A stretch of 59,223 nucleotides of DNA. Origin: an uncultured Bacteroidota bacterium (lineage in GTDB: Bacteria; Bacteroidota; Bacteroidia; Bacteroidales; F082). The stretch covers positions 1 to 59,223 of the forward strand of contig CAJVXP010000012.1 in the NCBI GenBank assembly GCA_913009685.1. The letters are read 5' to 3'. The translations under genes and the position numbers were made by a program. Positions 1 to 7,865 of the stretch are shown one piece after another. Below the pieces are notes generated by a model. The model ran no database searches, was not told the origin of the DNA, and saw only the letters and a program-made list of their open reading frames with translations. Each line of letters opens with the position of its first letter. Positions within the stretch are counted from its first letter, which is position 1.

Positions 1-166
1 TGGATATTCATTTTTTATAATCATTGCCTATTAAAGTTTAGTGGCTAAAAATCACGTTTTGGCACAGGCAATAATTACAAAAAATCGAGTTGTTTTTTCT
101 TTTAACTGAACACTTTAACTGAAAATAACGATGATTAAAAAAAGTTCAATTAAAAGAAAAAAAGTG

Positions 167-174
167 TATTTTTG
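167..174 (+). promoter_or_regulatory. possible -7 element upstream of the Rhs tip
   Basis: TATTTTTG matches the Bacteroidota -7 consensus TAnnTTTG and lies 18 nt upstream of the ATG at 193. I see no clear TTTG at the -33 distance. Further upstream, at about 106-122, the 10-mer TTTAACTGAA occurs twice. If used, this promoter would start the transcript just before the ATG at 193, which supports the Rhs tip being an independent gene rather than the tail of a longer Rhs protein. Confidence 0.35.
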
Positions 175-192
175 AAGCACTTACAAAAAATT

Positions 193-1020
193 ATGGGCTG
201 TCTGAAACTTGCACATATCGAAGAAAAAAACACTCCGTTTTTGGATGTCTGGAAAAACCAGGACACTGAAAAAACCGGCGGTAGTTGGTACGATTACGGA
301 GCTAGGTTTTATGATGCGGAGATTGGGAGGTGGTTTGTGGTGGACCCGATGGCTGAGAAGTCAAGAAGTTGGTCGCCATATCGATATGCCTTTGATAATC
401 CACTACTTTTTATTGATCCTGATGGCCAGTTTGAAGTTGACAAAAAAACTGCAAAGAAGTATCCTAAACTGAATAAATTTTTACATAACCTATCTGCTAA
501 TTTTGAAAAGCAATCTCAAAAGTTTAAAGATGCATTTTATGGAACAAGTGGCTTGAGTGCGGAACAATCCAAAGAAATGTTAACGTATGGCAAAGGGCCT
601 AAATTAGAGATTATGAATCTGGACGGAAAAGATCAGAATGGTGATGGGAAACCAGATAATGTTAATGGTGAGGCAGAAGGTGTTAGAGATGAAAATGGAA
701 ATGTCACACCTGCAAATGATGGTAAAGGGTTGGTTCGGTTAGATGATAATGTAGTTAATATGCTTGAGAACGCTCAGAATATGGGAGAAAAACAGGTGGG
801 TACAATAATGGTTGAGTCAACTTTATTACATGAAGGGACACATTTTGGAAATTATAAAGTTAACAGTAATGGTAACGGTAAATTCAAAGAATCTGGAAAA
901 GCATTTGAAAAGAAAGCATACGGACAAGATATTAGTAGATCTAATGTTAAGAAGTATTGGAAGTCTCGACAATTGAAACCGTTAAAACCAATCACGGTTC
1001 CAATAACAATAAGCAATTAA
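193..1020 (+). CDS. orphan Rhs-tip protein with putative metallopeptidase toxin domain
   Basis: This is a 275-residue protein starting [10 protein letters not shown], the same kind of start seen in the short Bacteroidota Rhs tips. Residues about 31-79 form an Rhs-associated core ([32 protein letters not shown]). The core normally ends the sugar-binding shell of a large Rhs/YD protein and marks the junction to a variable toxin. The rest is the variable tip: an acidic stretch resembling a calcium-binding loop ([10 protein letters not shown]) and then HEGTH at about 213-217, an HExxH zinc motif. Downstream [12 protein letters not shown] could supply the third zinc ligand. By family knowledge this suggests a metallopeptidase toxin; the activity is inferred. 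The several thousand bases of YD repeats of a full Rhs gene are absent, and an in-frame TTG at 172 is only an alternative start. The gene is AT-richer than its neighbours, which suggests transfer. It may serve as an exchangeable tip cassette or be a remnant. Confidence 0.75.
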   Translation: MGCLKLAHIEEKNTPFLDVWKNQDTEKTGGSWYDYGARFYDAEIGRWFVVDPMAEKSRSWSPYRYAFDNPLLFIDPDGQFEVDKKTAKKYPKLNKFLHNLSANFEKQSQKFKDAFYGTSGLSAEQSKEMLTYGKGPKLEIMNLDGKDQNGDGKPDNVNGEAEGVRDENGNVTPANDGKGLVRLDDNVVNMLENAQNMGEKQVGTIMVESTLLHEGTHFGNYKVNSNGNGKFKESGKAFEKKAYGQDISRSNVKKYWKSRQLKPLKPITVPITISN

Positions 1021-1031
1021 ATAGATAAATT

Positions 1032-1523
1032 ATGAGAAGATTATTATTATTATTATTATTACTAATGCCAATTGTTTTGTTTTCACAAAATAAAAAAGAT
1101 GTTTCATTGAAAGTTGATAACATTGTATTTAAGGGGGATACGGTTTTGTTAACCATGAATCTGATCAATGGTAGTAACGATACAATAACCTTTTATAAAG
1201 CAAGTTTGAAAGATATCTGTACAAGTGTCCTTAAAATTTATGCTAAAGATAGTAAAGGCAACAAATATGAAGTCTTTCCGTGTAAAGCTATTATCGATTT
1301 AGAGTCAATCTATTTAGATTATAGTAATACAGTTACATTAGCTCATAATGAGGGGTTTCAAAAAATCATCAAATTTTCAATTAAAGACTTTGCCCCTTAC
1401 TTGATAAAGGGAAATTATGAGTTATTTGTTGAACTAAATTATTCGATAGCTAATTTTGAAACAAGATTCAACAATGTCTTTCACTCTGATATATTATCAA
1501 AAAAGTACGATTTTAAGTTTTAA
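1032..1523 (+). CDS. small exported protein, candidate immunity partner of the Rhs tip
   Basis: The protein has 163 residues and begins 11 nt after the Rhs stop codon, so the two are almost certainly cotranscribed. The N-terminus is a signal peptide (MRR, eight leucines, then PIVLFSQ with probable cleavage near residue 19). The remainder is rich in beta-forming residues and resembles an extracellular Ig-like fold; I recognise no family. Position directly behind a toxin tip is the usual place for an immunity gene, and a periplasmic location would suit protection against a toxin acting in the envelope. That role is inference from context only. Seven consecutive TTA codons encode the leucine core, an unusual trinucleotide run. 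The coding sequence is AT-rich like the Rhs gene. Confidence 0.6.
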   Translation: MRRLLLLLLLLMPIVLFSQNKKDVSLKVDNIVFKGDTVLLTMNLINGSNDTITFYKASLKDICTSVLKIYAKDSKGNKYEVFPCKAIIDLESIYLDYSNTVTLAHNEGFQKIIKFSIKDFAPYLIKGNYELFVELNYSIANFETRFNNVFHSDILSKKYDFKF

Positions 1524-1583
1524 AATATAAAAAGTTCTCTCTCTCAAGTCTTAGGAGTATATAAATCAGTCGCACTAAATAAA

Positions 1584-1627
1584 AAAGCCCCATGGCGCGC
1601 GAATGCTTCGCGTGCCATGGCGGCTTT
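1584..1627. repeat. strong imperfect hairpin, possible minus-strand terminator or REP element
   Basis: The arms at 1590-1603 and 1607-1620 pair over 14 bp with one mismatch around a 3-nt loop. The stem extends outward through AAAGCC (1584-1589) and GGCTTT (1622-1627) with one bulged base. Read on the minus strand the hairpin is followed by TTTTTTATTT, so it would work as an intrinsic terminator for leftward transcription, although no leftward gene lies immediately to its right. It may instead be a dispersed palindromic repeat or part of the mosaic that follows. Confidence 0.6.
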
Positions 1628-2130
1628 AGCGAAAGCGAGACTTGTGCCGTGCTAACCACTTCCAGATTTTCCCAACCTTGCAACAAAGCTTTTTGGTCAA
1701 ATATTCTTAATACTTCAAAAATGAGCAGTAAGTGTAAATTCCATAATCCCGATGGGAATGAAAAAATCTTCGGGGTGAACGCCCGAAGCGGCAAAGAAAG
1801 GAATTATTAGAAGTCCGCTTCAGGTTCATCAGGTTACCCAAAACTCTGCGGCAGGGGTGGCAGTGGCAGCCCCCGGCAGGCGGCAGTACGGGTTTTGCCG
1901 GCAGGCGTAGGCTGACGTGAGGAAGCCCCCGCACTGACGCTGCAAACCCTGCTGCCGGCAACGGGGCTATAACGGACAACCCGTGATGGCCTGCGCGTGA
2001 GCCCGCCCAAAACCCAAAAAAAACAATTCAGTTGTCATTGACTTATACCGACAATTTAGAATCACAATTGGTGTTACTTTGCAAACGGAAAACTTTTGTG
2101 CCGCCTTCATCCGGGATTTGGTGATAAAAT
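1628..2130. other. gene-free mosaic with GC-rich repetitive segment
   Basis: I see no credible gene here. About 1845-1995 is markedly GC-rich and built from reiterated short words (GGCGGCAG, CCGGCAGG, TGCCGGCA), some as inverted pairs, ending in CGGGGCTATAACGGACAAC. This composition is unlike both the AT-rich Rhs region to the left and the ribosomal genes to the right. Open frames crossing it have no recognisable domain. It is most simply a scar of insertions or repeats at the boundary between the accessory Rhs segment and the core genome. Confidence 0.5.
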
Positions 2131-2158
2131 GCCCGCCTTCGCCAGGGCTTCGGCGGAC
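2131..2158. repeat. REP-like palindrome
   Basis: The segment GCCCGCCTTCGCC-AGG-GCTTCGGCGGAC forms an imperfect inverted repeat of the type CCGCC-TTCG...GGCGG. Such short GC-rich palindromes are scattered between genes in many bacterial genomes. It lies 34 nt upstream of the rplM promoter and might insulate it. No function can be read from the sequence. Confidence 0.5.
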
Positions 2159-2191
2159 GGAGAAAAAAATCAACAAGAAAATGTTCAAAAC

Positions 2192-2223
2192 TTTGGCCAA
2201 TTGGAAAATAGTTTCTATTTTTG
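2192..2223 (+). promoter_or_regulatory. promoter of the rplM-rpsI-rpsB-tsf operon
   Basis: TTTG at 2192-2195 and TATTTTTG at 2216-2223 are separated by 20 nt, a full match to the Bacteroidota vegetative promoter. Transcription would begin near 2230, leaving a leader of about 45 nt before the rplM ATG at 2276. No Shine-Dalgarno sequence precedes that ATG, as is usual for this phylum. Confidence 0.75.
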
Positions 2224-2275
2224 CACCCCGATTTTTGGGCGAAATAGCAAAACAACTTAAGAAACAAACAGATAG

Positions 2276-2731
2276 ATGGATACATTGAGTTATAAGACAA
2301 TCAGCGCAAACAAAGCAACCGCTAACAAAGAGTGGATTTTGATTGATGCGGAGAATCAGGTACTTGGCAGACTGGCCTCCATAGCTGCTAAATTCCTGAG
2401 GGGAAAATATAAAACTAACTTTACACCCCATGCAGACACCGGTGATTTTGTGGTTATTATCAATGCGGACAAAGTTCGGTTGACGGGCAACAAATGGGAT
2501 CAAAAGGAATACATTCGTCATACCGGCTATCCGGGCGGACAGCGTATTACGACGGCTAAAGAGCTTATGGCAAAAAAACCTGCCGCCATGGTTGAAAAAG
2601 CCATCAAAGGCATGCTGCCGAAAAACAAACTGGGAAGCCAGCTCTTTCGTAATCTTTATGTATATGCCGGTGGCGAGCACAACCAAGAGGCCCAGAAACC
2701 AAAGAAAATTAATTTAAATTCAATCAGATAA
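2276..2731 (+). CDS. rplM: 50S ribosomal protein L13
   Basis: L13 is an early-assembly protein of the large ribosomal subunit. The 151 residues match the family's usual length, with the conserved blocks WILIDAENQVLGRLAS, AAKFLRGKYK, HADTGDFVVIINA and the RHTGYPGGQR segment at about residues 81-90. The first eleven residues are a short extension before the conserved core. The gene follows a well-formed promoter and lies 4 nt before rpsI, the near-universal L13-S9 pairing. The ATG at 2276 is the first in frame after the promoter. Confidence 0.97.
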   Translation: MDTLSYKTISANKATANKEWILIDAENQVLGRLASIAAKFLRGKYKTNFTPHADTGDFVVIINADKVRLTGNKWDQKEYIRHTGYPGGQRITTAKELMAKKPAAMVEKAIKGMLPKNKLGSQLFRNLYVYAGGEHNQEAQKPKKINLNSIR

Positions 2732-2735
2732 CAGA

Positions 2736-3122
2736 ATGGAAGTTTTAAATGCACTCGGTAGAAGAAAAACTGCTATTGCACGGATCTATGTAAAAGATGG
2801 TGACGGCAAAATTATTGTTAACGGACGTGATTTTAAAGACTACTTCCCCACAGCCATCTTGCACTATGTTGTTGAACAGCCATTAATCCTCACGGAAAAT
2901 ACCGGTAAATTCGACATCAAAGTGAACCTTAAAGGAGGAGGCTTTAACGGACAGGCAGAAGCACTTCGGCTGGCCATTTCGAGAGCACTGGTGAAAATGG
3001 ACGAAGAATATCGTCCGGTACTCAAAGAAAACGGCCTGATGAGAAGAGATCCCCGCATGGTAGAGCGTAAAAAACCGGGACAACCAAAAGCTCGCAAAAA
3101 ATTCCAGTTCTCCAAACGTTAG
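2736..3122 (+). CDS. rpsI: 30S ribosomal protein S9
   Basis: S9 belongs to the head of the small subunit, and its C-terminal tail reaches toward the P-site tRNA. The 128-residue protein has the typical start LGRRKTAIARIYVKDGDG, the central LKGGGFNGQAEALRLAISRA segment, and the basic tail ending KKFQFSKR, where the terminal Lys-Arg is the family hallmark. It starts 4 nt after rplM, so the two are translated from one transcript. Length and motifs are complete. Confidence 0.97.
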   Translation: MEVLNALGRRKTAIARIYVKDGDGKIIVNGRDFKDYFPTAILHYVVEQPLILTENTGKFDIKVNLKGGGFNGQAEALRLAISRALVKMDEEYRPVLKENGLMRRDPRMVERKKPGQPKARKKFQFSKR

Positions 3123-3233
3123 TATTTTTCAAGATATTGGAACGGGTTTAGTATCCAAATTGTTGAAACTCTGCCATTGGTGGACTATTCAGCAATTGAT
3201 TTTAGTGAATGTAAACAAATTAAACAGATTAAC

Positions 3234-4112
3234 ATGGTAAAAGTAACCTTTGACGAAATGCTTGAGGCCGGTGTACATTTTGGCCACCTCAAACGCAAAT
3301 GGAATCCCAGCATGGCTCCTTATATTTTTATGGAGCGCAATGGTATTCATATCATCGACCTGTACAAGACTCAGGCAAAACTGGAAGAAGCTTCCGCCGC
3401 AATGAAACAGGTGGCCAAATCGGGCCGCAGAATCCTTTTTGTTTCGACCAAAAAACAGGCTAAAGATATTGTTGCCGATGCGGCACAGAAAACCAACATG
3501 CCTTATGTAACAGAACGCTGGCCGGGAGGAATGCTCACTAACTTTGCCACTATCCGCAAAGCTATCCGCAAAATGACCAATATTGATAAACTGATAACCA
3601 CCAATTCGTGGAAAAACCTTTCAAAACGCGAACGTTTACAGGTTACCCGCGAGCGTGCCAAACTGGAAAAGAACCTCGGCAGCATTGCCGATATGGCCCG
3701 TATTCCGGCTGCCTTGTTTATCGTTGACATCAACAAAGAAAAAATCGCTGTTGCCGAAGCACGAAAATTGAACATTCCTATTTTTGCCATGGTAGACACC
3801 AATACCGATCCTAACCTTATTGACTTCCCTATTCCGGCTAACGACGATGCTTCAAAAAGTATTGCTCTGATTATGAATGTAGTAGGTTCTGCCGTGGCCG
3901 AAGGCCTTGCTGAGCGCAAAATGGCCCGTGAGAAAAGCGCTGCAGAGAAAAAAGCCAAAGAAGATGCTTTGGCAATTGCAAAAGAAGCAGATCTTAAAGC
4001 CAAATCGGAAACGCTGAAACAGGCTGAAGAAGAAGCAGATATTGCTGCTGAAAAAGTGGTTAAAAAACCCAGAATTGTAAGAAAACCTGTTACTAAAAAA
4101 CCTAAAAAATAA
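3234..4112 (+). CDS. rpsB: 30S ribosomal protein S2
   Basis: S2 binds between the head and body of the small subunit. I place the start at the ATG at 3234, giving MVKVTFDEMLEAGVHFGH, the standard N-terminus; the frame opens earlier only through a TTG at 3177 that adds a non-conserved leader. The 292 residues include FGHLKRKWNPSM, IHIIDLYKT, RWPGGMLTNF and DTNTDPNLIDFPIPANDDA. A tail of about 50 residues rich in lysine, alanine and glutamate extends beyond the usual 230-260 residues and is probably a charged coiled or disordered extension. The 111 nt behind rpsI show no separate promoter, so it is likely cotranscribed with rplM-rpsI and tsf. Confidence 0.96.
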   Translation: MVKVTFDEMLEAGVHFGHLKRKWNPSMAPYIFMERNGIHIIDLYKTQAKLEEASAAMKQVAKSGRRILFVSTKKQAKDIVADAAQKTNMPYVTERWPGGMLTNFATIRKAIRKMTNIDKLITTNSWKNLSKRERLQVTRERAKLEKNLGSIADMARIPAALFIVDINKEKIAVAEARKLNIPIFAMVDTNTDPNLIDFPIPANDDASKSIALIMNVVGSAVAEGLAERKMAREKSAAEKKAKEDALAIAKEADLKAKSETLKQAEEEADIAAEKVVKKPRIVRKPVTKKPKK

Positions 4113-4145
4113 TCGTTTACACGAAAAAAGATAAAATATTTTAAA

Positions 4146-4973
4146 ATGAAGATATCCGCTCAACAAGTAAATGAATTGAGAAAAGCCACCGGTGCCGGCA
4201 TGATGGATTGTAAAAAGGCATTGGTTGAAACTAATGGCGACAAGGAAAAGGCCATTGACTATCTGCGTAAAAAAGGACAAAAAGTAGCTGCAAAACGCGC
4301 CGATCGTGAAGCTGCCGAAGGTGTTGTTCTGGCAAAGATCAGCGGTGATAATAAATTTGGTGTTGCTGTTATGATTAACTGCGAAACCGACTTTGTTGCC
4401 AAAAACCAGGATTTTATCAGCTATGTGCAGTCGGTTGTTGACCTTGCTGTTGAAAACACGGCCAGGACTTTGGATGAATTAAAAGCTTTGAAACTCGGCG
4501 ACCGTACCATTGAAGAATCGGTTGTTGATAAAACCGGTATCATAGGCGAAAAAATTCAGATTGGGAAATATGAAGTGGTTGAAGCCGAAAGTGTTTACGC
4601 ATACATCCACCCCGGCAATCGTATTGCCAGCATTGCGGGTTTAAACAAAGCCGGTGAAGAATTTGCCGAAGCAGGTCATGATGTGGTTATGCAAATCGCT
4701 GCCATGGCTCCTGTAGCTATTGACAAAGACAGTGTTTCAGAAGATATTATCCAGCGTGAAATTGAAATTGGCAAAGAACAGGCTCGCCAGGAAGGCAAAC
4801 CCGAAGCCATGATTGAAAGAATCGCCACGGGTAAACTCAACAAATTTTTCAAAGAAAACACCTTGTTGAATCAGTCTTTTATTAAAGATTCAAAGAAAAA
4901 TATTCAGCAGTATCTGCAGGGTTACGACAAAGACCTCACAGTTACTGACTTCAAACGTCTTGCTTTAGGTTAA
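4146..4973 (+). CDS. tsf: translation elongation factor Ts
   Basis: EF-Ts is the nucleotide exchange factor that regenerates EF-Tu-GTP. The 275-residue protein has the N-terminal UBA-like domain with the signature LRKATGAGMMDCKKAL (about residues 11-26) and the core motif NCETDFVAKNQDF (about 78-90) that contacts EF-Tu. It follows rpsB by 33 nt, the conserved rpsB-tsf pair, and is followed by a strong terminator, so it ends the operon. Length and domain order are normal for the family. Confidence 0.96.
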   Translation: MKISAQQVNELRKATGAGMMDCKKALVETNGDKEKAIDYLRKKGQKVAAKRADREAAEGVVLAKISGDNKFGVAVMINCETDFVAKNQDFISYVQSVVDLAVENTARTLDELKALKLGDRTIEESVVDKTGIIGEKIQIGKYEVVEAESVYAYIHPGNRIASIAGLNKAGEEFAEAGHDVVMQIAAMAPVAIDKDSVSEDIIQREIEIGKEQARQEGKPEAMIERIATGKLNKFFKENTLLNQSFIKDSKKNIQQYLQGYDKDLTVTDFKRLALG

Positions 4974-4999
4974 AGCTTGTTTTTTAGTGAATAGATATG

Positions 5000-5035
5000 A
5001 AAAGCTGTCCCGCCTGAGGCGGGACGGCTTTTTTT
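5000..5035 (+). terminator. intrinsic terminator of the rplM-tsf operon
   Basis: The arms at 5001-5014 and 5018-5031 (GTCCCGCC-TGA-GGCGGGAC, extended by AAAGC/GCTTT with one mismatch) form a very stable stem. The T-run at 5029-5035 follows. It lies 28 nt after the tsf stop codon. Soon afterwards (5047-5070) the sequence has two CACGAAGGAAA-like words, a small dispersed-repeat remnant. Confidence 0.9.
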
Positions 5036-5195
5036 GTGGGCTTTTTACCACGAAGGAAAGTCACGAAGGAAACTCCGGGTGAACAGAGGATGTGTACCGG
5101 GGAATAAATTCCCTGTTTGTTAAATGGAGTCATCTCTTTGCCTGTGAATTCATTCATAGGCACGCAAACTGCAGTTATCTTTGGTCAGCTCATCT

Positions 5196-5600
5196 AGGGT
5201 CTGCTGAAAAACACTCTATTCATAATAATGAAGTTGTTTAAAGTTAACCCGTTGTTTTTGAATAGAAAATGCTGTAAATCAGCAAATAAATATCTTTTAT
5301 TATTGACCCACCTCTACGCTCTCGCCTCAGGCGAGGGAATAATGGAATTTATTTGCTGATTTACAAAGGTTTACCATTGAATTATTTTTTAAACTTTAAA
5401 CAACTTCAATCAATAAGATATATTAAACCCAGCAACTTCAAATGCAAAGTTTTTGACTGAAAGGCGTTAATTTCCCTGCATTTTTTGTTTAGTTAGCCCG
5501 TAGCACATCATCTACTTCGTTGCTATGGCTCGCAGTATTAGCATACAGCTTCGCCTTGCGGCCTTGTATCTGATGCACTACGGACTTTTTCAGCAACCCT
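5196..5600. mobile_element. non-coding nested-palindrome element, MITE-like
   Basis: Three inverted-repeat pairs are nested around one centre. The outer pair is AGGGTCTGCTGAAAAA (5196-5211) against its complement at 5586-5600, differing by one extra base. The middle pair is 17 bp and perfect (TGAAGTTGTTTAAAGTT at 5229-5245; complement at 5392-5408). The inner pair is 18 bp and perfect (GTAAATCAGCAAATAAAT at 5274-5291; complement at 5347-5364). A small hairpin CTCGCCT-C-AGGCGAG lies at 5321-5335. Near the right end, about 5506-5579 is itself an imperfect palindrome (GTAGCACATCA ... GATGCACTAC). No gene fits inside. Terminal repeats beginning AGGGT are compatible with the ends of a transposon, so this is probably a non-autonomous or internally deleted element. 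I could not identify a clean target duplication. Confidence 0.65.
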
Positions 5601-5612
5601 ATCCATTCCAAA

Positions 5613-5645
5613 GAAAAAGGCTGCACCTATTGACGCAGCCTTTTC
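5613..5645 (-). terminator. terminator of yqeY and the dcw cluster
   Basis: AAAAGGCTGC and GCAGCCTTTT pair around a 10-nt loop. Read on the minus strand the stem is followed by TTTTTC, and it lies 27 nt beyond the yqeY stop codon. It would end leftward transcription of the dcw cluster. The A-run on the opposite side gives it some capacity in the other direction too. Confidence 0.8.
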
Positions 5646-5671
5646 ATTCGTAAACTCATGCACTTTGTTTC

Positions 5672-6124
5672 TTACGAAAGCAATTGTTTCACCAGAACAG
5701 AAACAGTTTTGTTATCGGCTTTCCCGGCAAGTTGTTTCGCTACCATACCCATCACACGGCCCATATCCTTCATAGAAGAAGCTCCGGTATCGGCAATTAC
5801 TTTTTCAACCACTGCTTTTATCTTCTCTTCTGACATTTGTTCCGGGAGATATTTTTCGATAATCCCTGCCTGATATTCTTCCTCTTCTGCCAGTTCGGGA
5901 CGATTCTGTTCGCGATAAATTTTTGCTGTATCGCGGCGCTGTTTCACCTGCTTTTGCAGCAACTTCATCTCCACACTTTTAGGAATTTCGGTATCTCCGA
6001 CACCACCACCGGTTTTTTCAAGCAGCAAAGCGGCTTTTATAGCCCGCAAGGCTTCAAGTTTACGCCGGTCTTTTGCCAACATAGCCGCCTTTAAGTCTTG
6101 ATTTATAATATGTTCTAAGCCCAT
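5672..6124 (-). CDS. yqeY: GatB/YqeY domain protein
   Basis: The 150-residue protein belongs to the YqeY family, small proteins related to the tail domain of the GatB subunit of Asp/Glu-tRNA amidotransferase. The motif LEALRAIKAALLLEK lies near residues 23-37, and the C-terminal helical domain (EKYLPEQMSEEKIKAVVEKVI, then GRVMGMVAKQLAG) is typical. A tRNA-related role is assumed for the family but not proven. It starts 9 nt after ftsZ and is followed by a terminator, so it is the last gene of the dcw transcript, an arrangement common in Bacteroidota. Confidence 0.9.
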   Translation of the reverse strand: MGLEHIINQDLKAAMLAKDRRKLEALRAIKAALLLEKTGGGVGDTEIPKSVEMKLLQKQVKQRRDTAKIYREQNRPELAEEEEYQAGIIEKYLPEQMSEEKIKAVVEKVIADTGASSMKDMGRVMGMVAKQLAGKADNKTVSVLVKQLLS

Positions 6125-6133
6125 AGTTTTATA

Positions 6134-7786
6134 TTAATCAACGTTATCGTGTAAAAATGAATTGTCGGATTTAATAATGGTATTTTTCTTATTATCTTCT
6201 GAAAGCGTGTAGCGAGATACCTGCGATTCGGAAGAGTAATTCGGTTCGGAAAGCTGAACATGTTGACGTTTATAGGCCGGTATTTTTTCCTGTTCAGAGA
6301 CCGACTTACTACGAAGCATACTCAACTCGGCAAGTTTCTTTTTCCTGTCAAGAGAGGCTTTTTGCATTTTGGCATCCAGCTCCTGGTTGGTAACCCCGGA
6401 CTGGATTTTTTCCGTTTTATCATCGCTAACCGATGGTTGTTTCCTGGTAAATTTCTGCAAGACAGGCTGTTTTGCTTCCGACGATGTCCCGGACATAATT
6501 TCATCTATCGGTGCGCTTTGGTCGTTTTCAGGCGATTCATGTAACTCATGCACTATCTTTTCTGTCGGATTCAACGGAACATTTTCTTCAGGTTTAACAT
6601 CAATGGGCTCACTCTTATGAATCAGCTCAGGGATATTTTTAAGCTCAGCAGGAGTTGGGGTAAAATTTATATCATCCTTTTCCATATTGGTTGTGTTTGC
6701 CTCCGTTGTGGCGTCTTCTGTTACGTGTCGGGCTGTCAGTTGTTTTTCTCTCGCAGAGTACAGCGGTTCTATTTTTGTTTTTGAGTCAAACCCTGTAGCA
6801 ATAATGGTTACACTAAGGTTGTCTCCCATCTGCTCATCAATACCACGTCCCCAGATAACATCTGTCTCGTTATCACCACATCTATCAGAAATATAATCGG
6901 TTATAACCGTGATTTCGTCCATGGTAACGTCCGAATTGCCGGTTGAAATATAAAGCAGGATATTTTTGGCGCCGGACACATCGTTGTCATTCAGCAGCGG
7001 AGAGCGCATAGCCTCCTCGATGGCTTTATAGGCGCGGTCTTCACCAGCGCTAACGGCAGAGCCCATGATGGCTTTCCCACTGTCTTTCATAACAGTCTTC
7101 ACATCCTCAAAGTCAACATTTACATAACCATGAACGGTAATCAGCTCCGCTATTCCTTTGGCAGCGGTCGTTAACACATCATCCGCACGGGCAAAAGCAT
7201 TCCCAAGGCCAAGGTCACCATACTGTTCACGCAATTTGTCGTTACTGATAACCAGCAGTGTGTCCACATATTTTCTCAACTCGGTAATTCCCTGTTCGGC
7301 TTTCAACATTTTCCGGCGACCTTCAAAATGAAAAGGCAGGGTTACAATGGCCACAGAAAGCAGGCCTTGTTCGCGGGCAAACTTAGCAATTACCGGAGCA
7401 GCGCCGGTTCCTGTGCCACCACCCATTCCAGCTGTAATAAATATCATCTGTGTCTCGCTGTCGAGCACGGCTTTCAGCTTGTCAAGGGAATCGATGGCAG
7501 CTTTTTCCGCTACCTTTGGTATGGCGCCGGCGCCGAGGCCTGAGCTTCCGAGCTGAACTTTCACGGGAACCGGGCTGGCTGCCAATGCCTGCATATCCGT
7601 ATTACACACCACAAAGTCTACACCCTCAATACCTTGTGCAAACATATGATTTACAGCGTTTCCACCACCACCACCAACGCCTATAACTTTAATGATGGAA
7701 GGTTGTTTTTTCGTATTGAAAGCAATCTTGTTTTCCATGGCTTTAAAAAGATTATTTTCTGGTTTTATCTGCATATTTCTTTCCAT
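6134..7786 (-). CDS. ftsZ: cell division protein FtsZ
   Basis: FtsZ is the tubulin-like GTPase that polymerises into the Z ring at midcell. The GTP-binding loop GVGGGGGNAVNHM is at about residues 36-48, the tubulin signature GGGTGTGAA is at 122-130, and the T7 catalytic region follows. The globular domain ends near residue 350. A linker of about 150 residues, rich in Pro, Glu and Lys, is followed by IPAYKR (the counterpart of the FtsA-binding tail) and a further tail ending SFLHDNVD that is characteristic of Bacteroidota. At 550 residues it is long compared with 380-400 in E. coli, which is normal for this phylum. The ATG at 7786 is used here; in-frame ATGs at 7774 and 7738 are alternatives. 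It lies 79 nt after ftsA. Confidence 0.96.
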   Translation of the reverse strand: MERNMQIKPENNLFKAMENKIAFNTKKQPSIIKVIGVGGGGGNAVNHMFAQGIEGVDFVVCNTDMQALAASPVPVKVQLGSSGLGAGAIPKVAEKAAIDSLDKLKAVLDSETQMIFITAGMGGGTGTGAAPVIAKFAREQGLLSVAIVTLPFHFEGRRKMLKAEQGITELRKYVDTLLVISNDKLREQYGDLGLGNAFARADDVLTTAAKGIAELITVHGYVNVDFEDVKTVMKDSGKAIMGSAVSAGEDRAYKAIEEAMRSPLLNDNDVSGAKNILLYISTGNSDVTMDEITVITDYISDRCGDNETDVIWGRGIDEQMGDNLSVTIIATGFDSKTKIEPLYSAREKQLTARHVTEDATTEANTTNMEKDDINFTPTPAELKNIPELIHKSEPIDVKPEENVPLNPTEKIVHELHESPENDQSAPIDEIMSGTSSEAKQPVLQKFTRKQPSVSDDKTEKIQSGVTNQELDAKMQKASLDRKKKLAELSMLRSKSVSEQEKIPAYKRQHVQLSEPNYSSESQVSRYTLSEDNKKNTIIKSDNSFLHDNVD

Positions 7787-7865
7787 AATTTCCGAATTAA
7801 AAATAAATAATTGTTCTGATTTTTCCTATATGCCGAGAGATAGTTTTTAACATAAAAAAGTTAAT

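Noticed and set aside
1967-2686. 239-codon minus-strand open frame overlapping rplM
   Set aside because: It runs antisense through rplM and the GC-rich mosaic and has no recognisable domain.
5196-5600. Intact insertion sequence
   Set aside because: No transposase or substantial open frame lies between the outer repeats, so only a non-autonomous or deleted element can be claimed.
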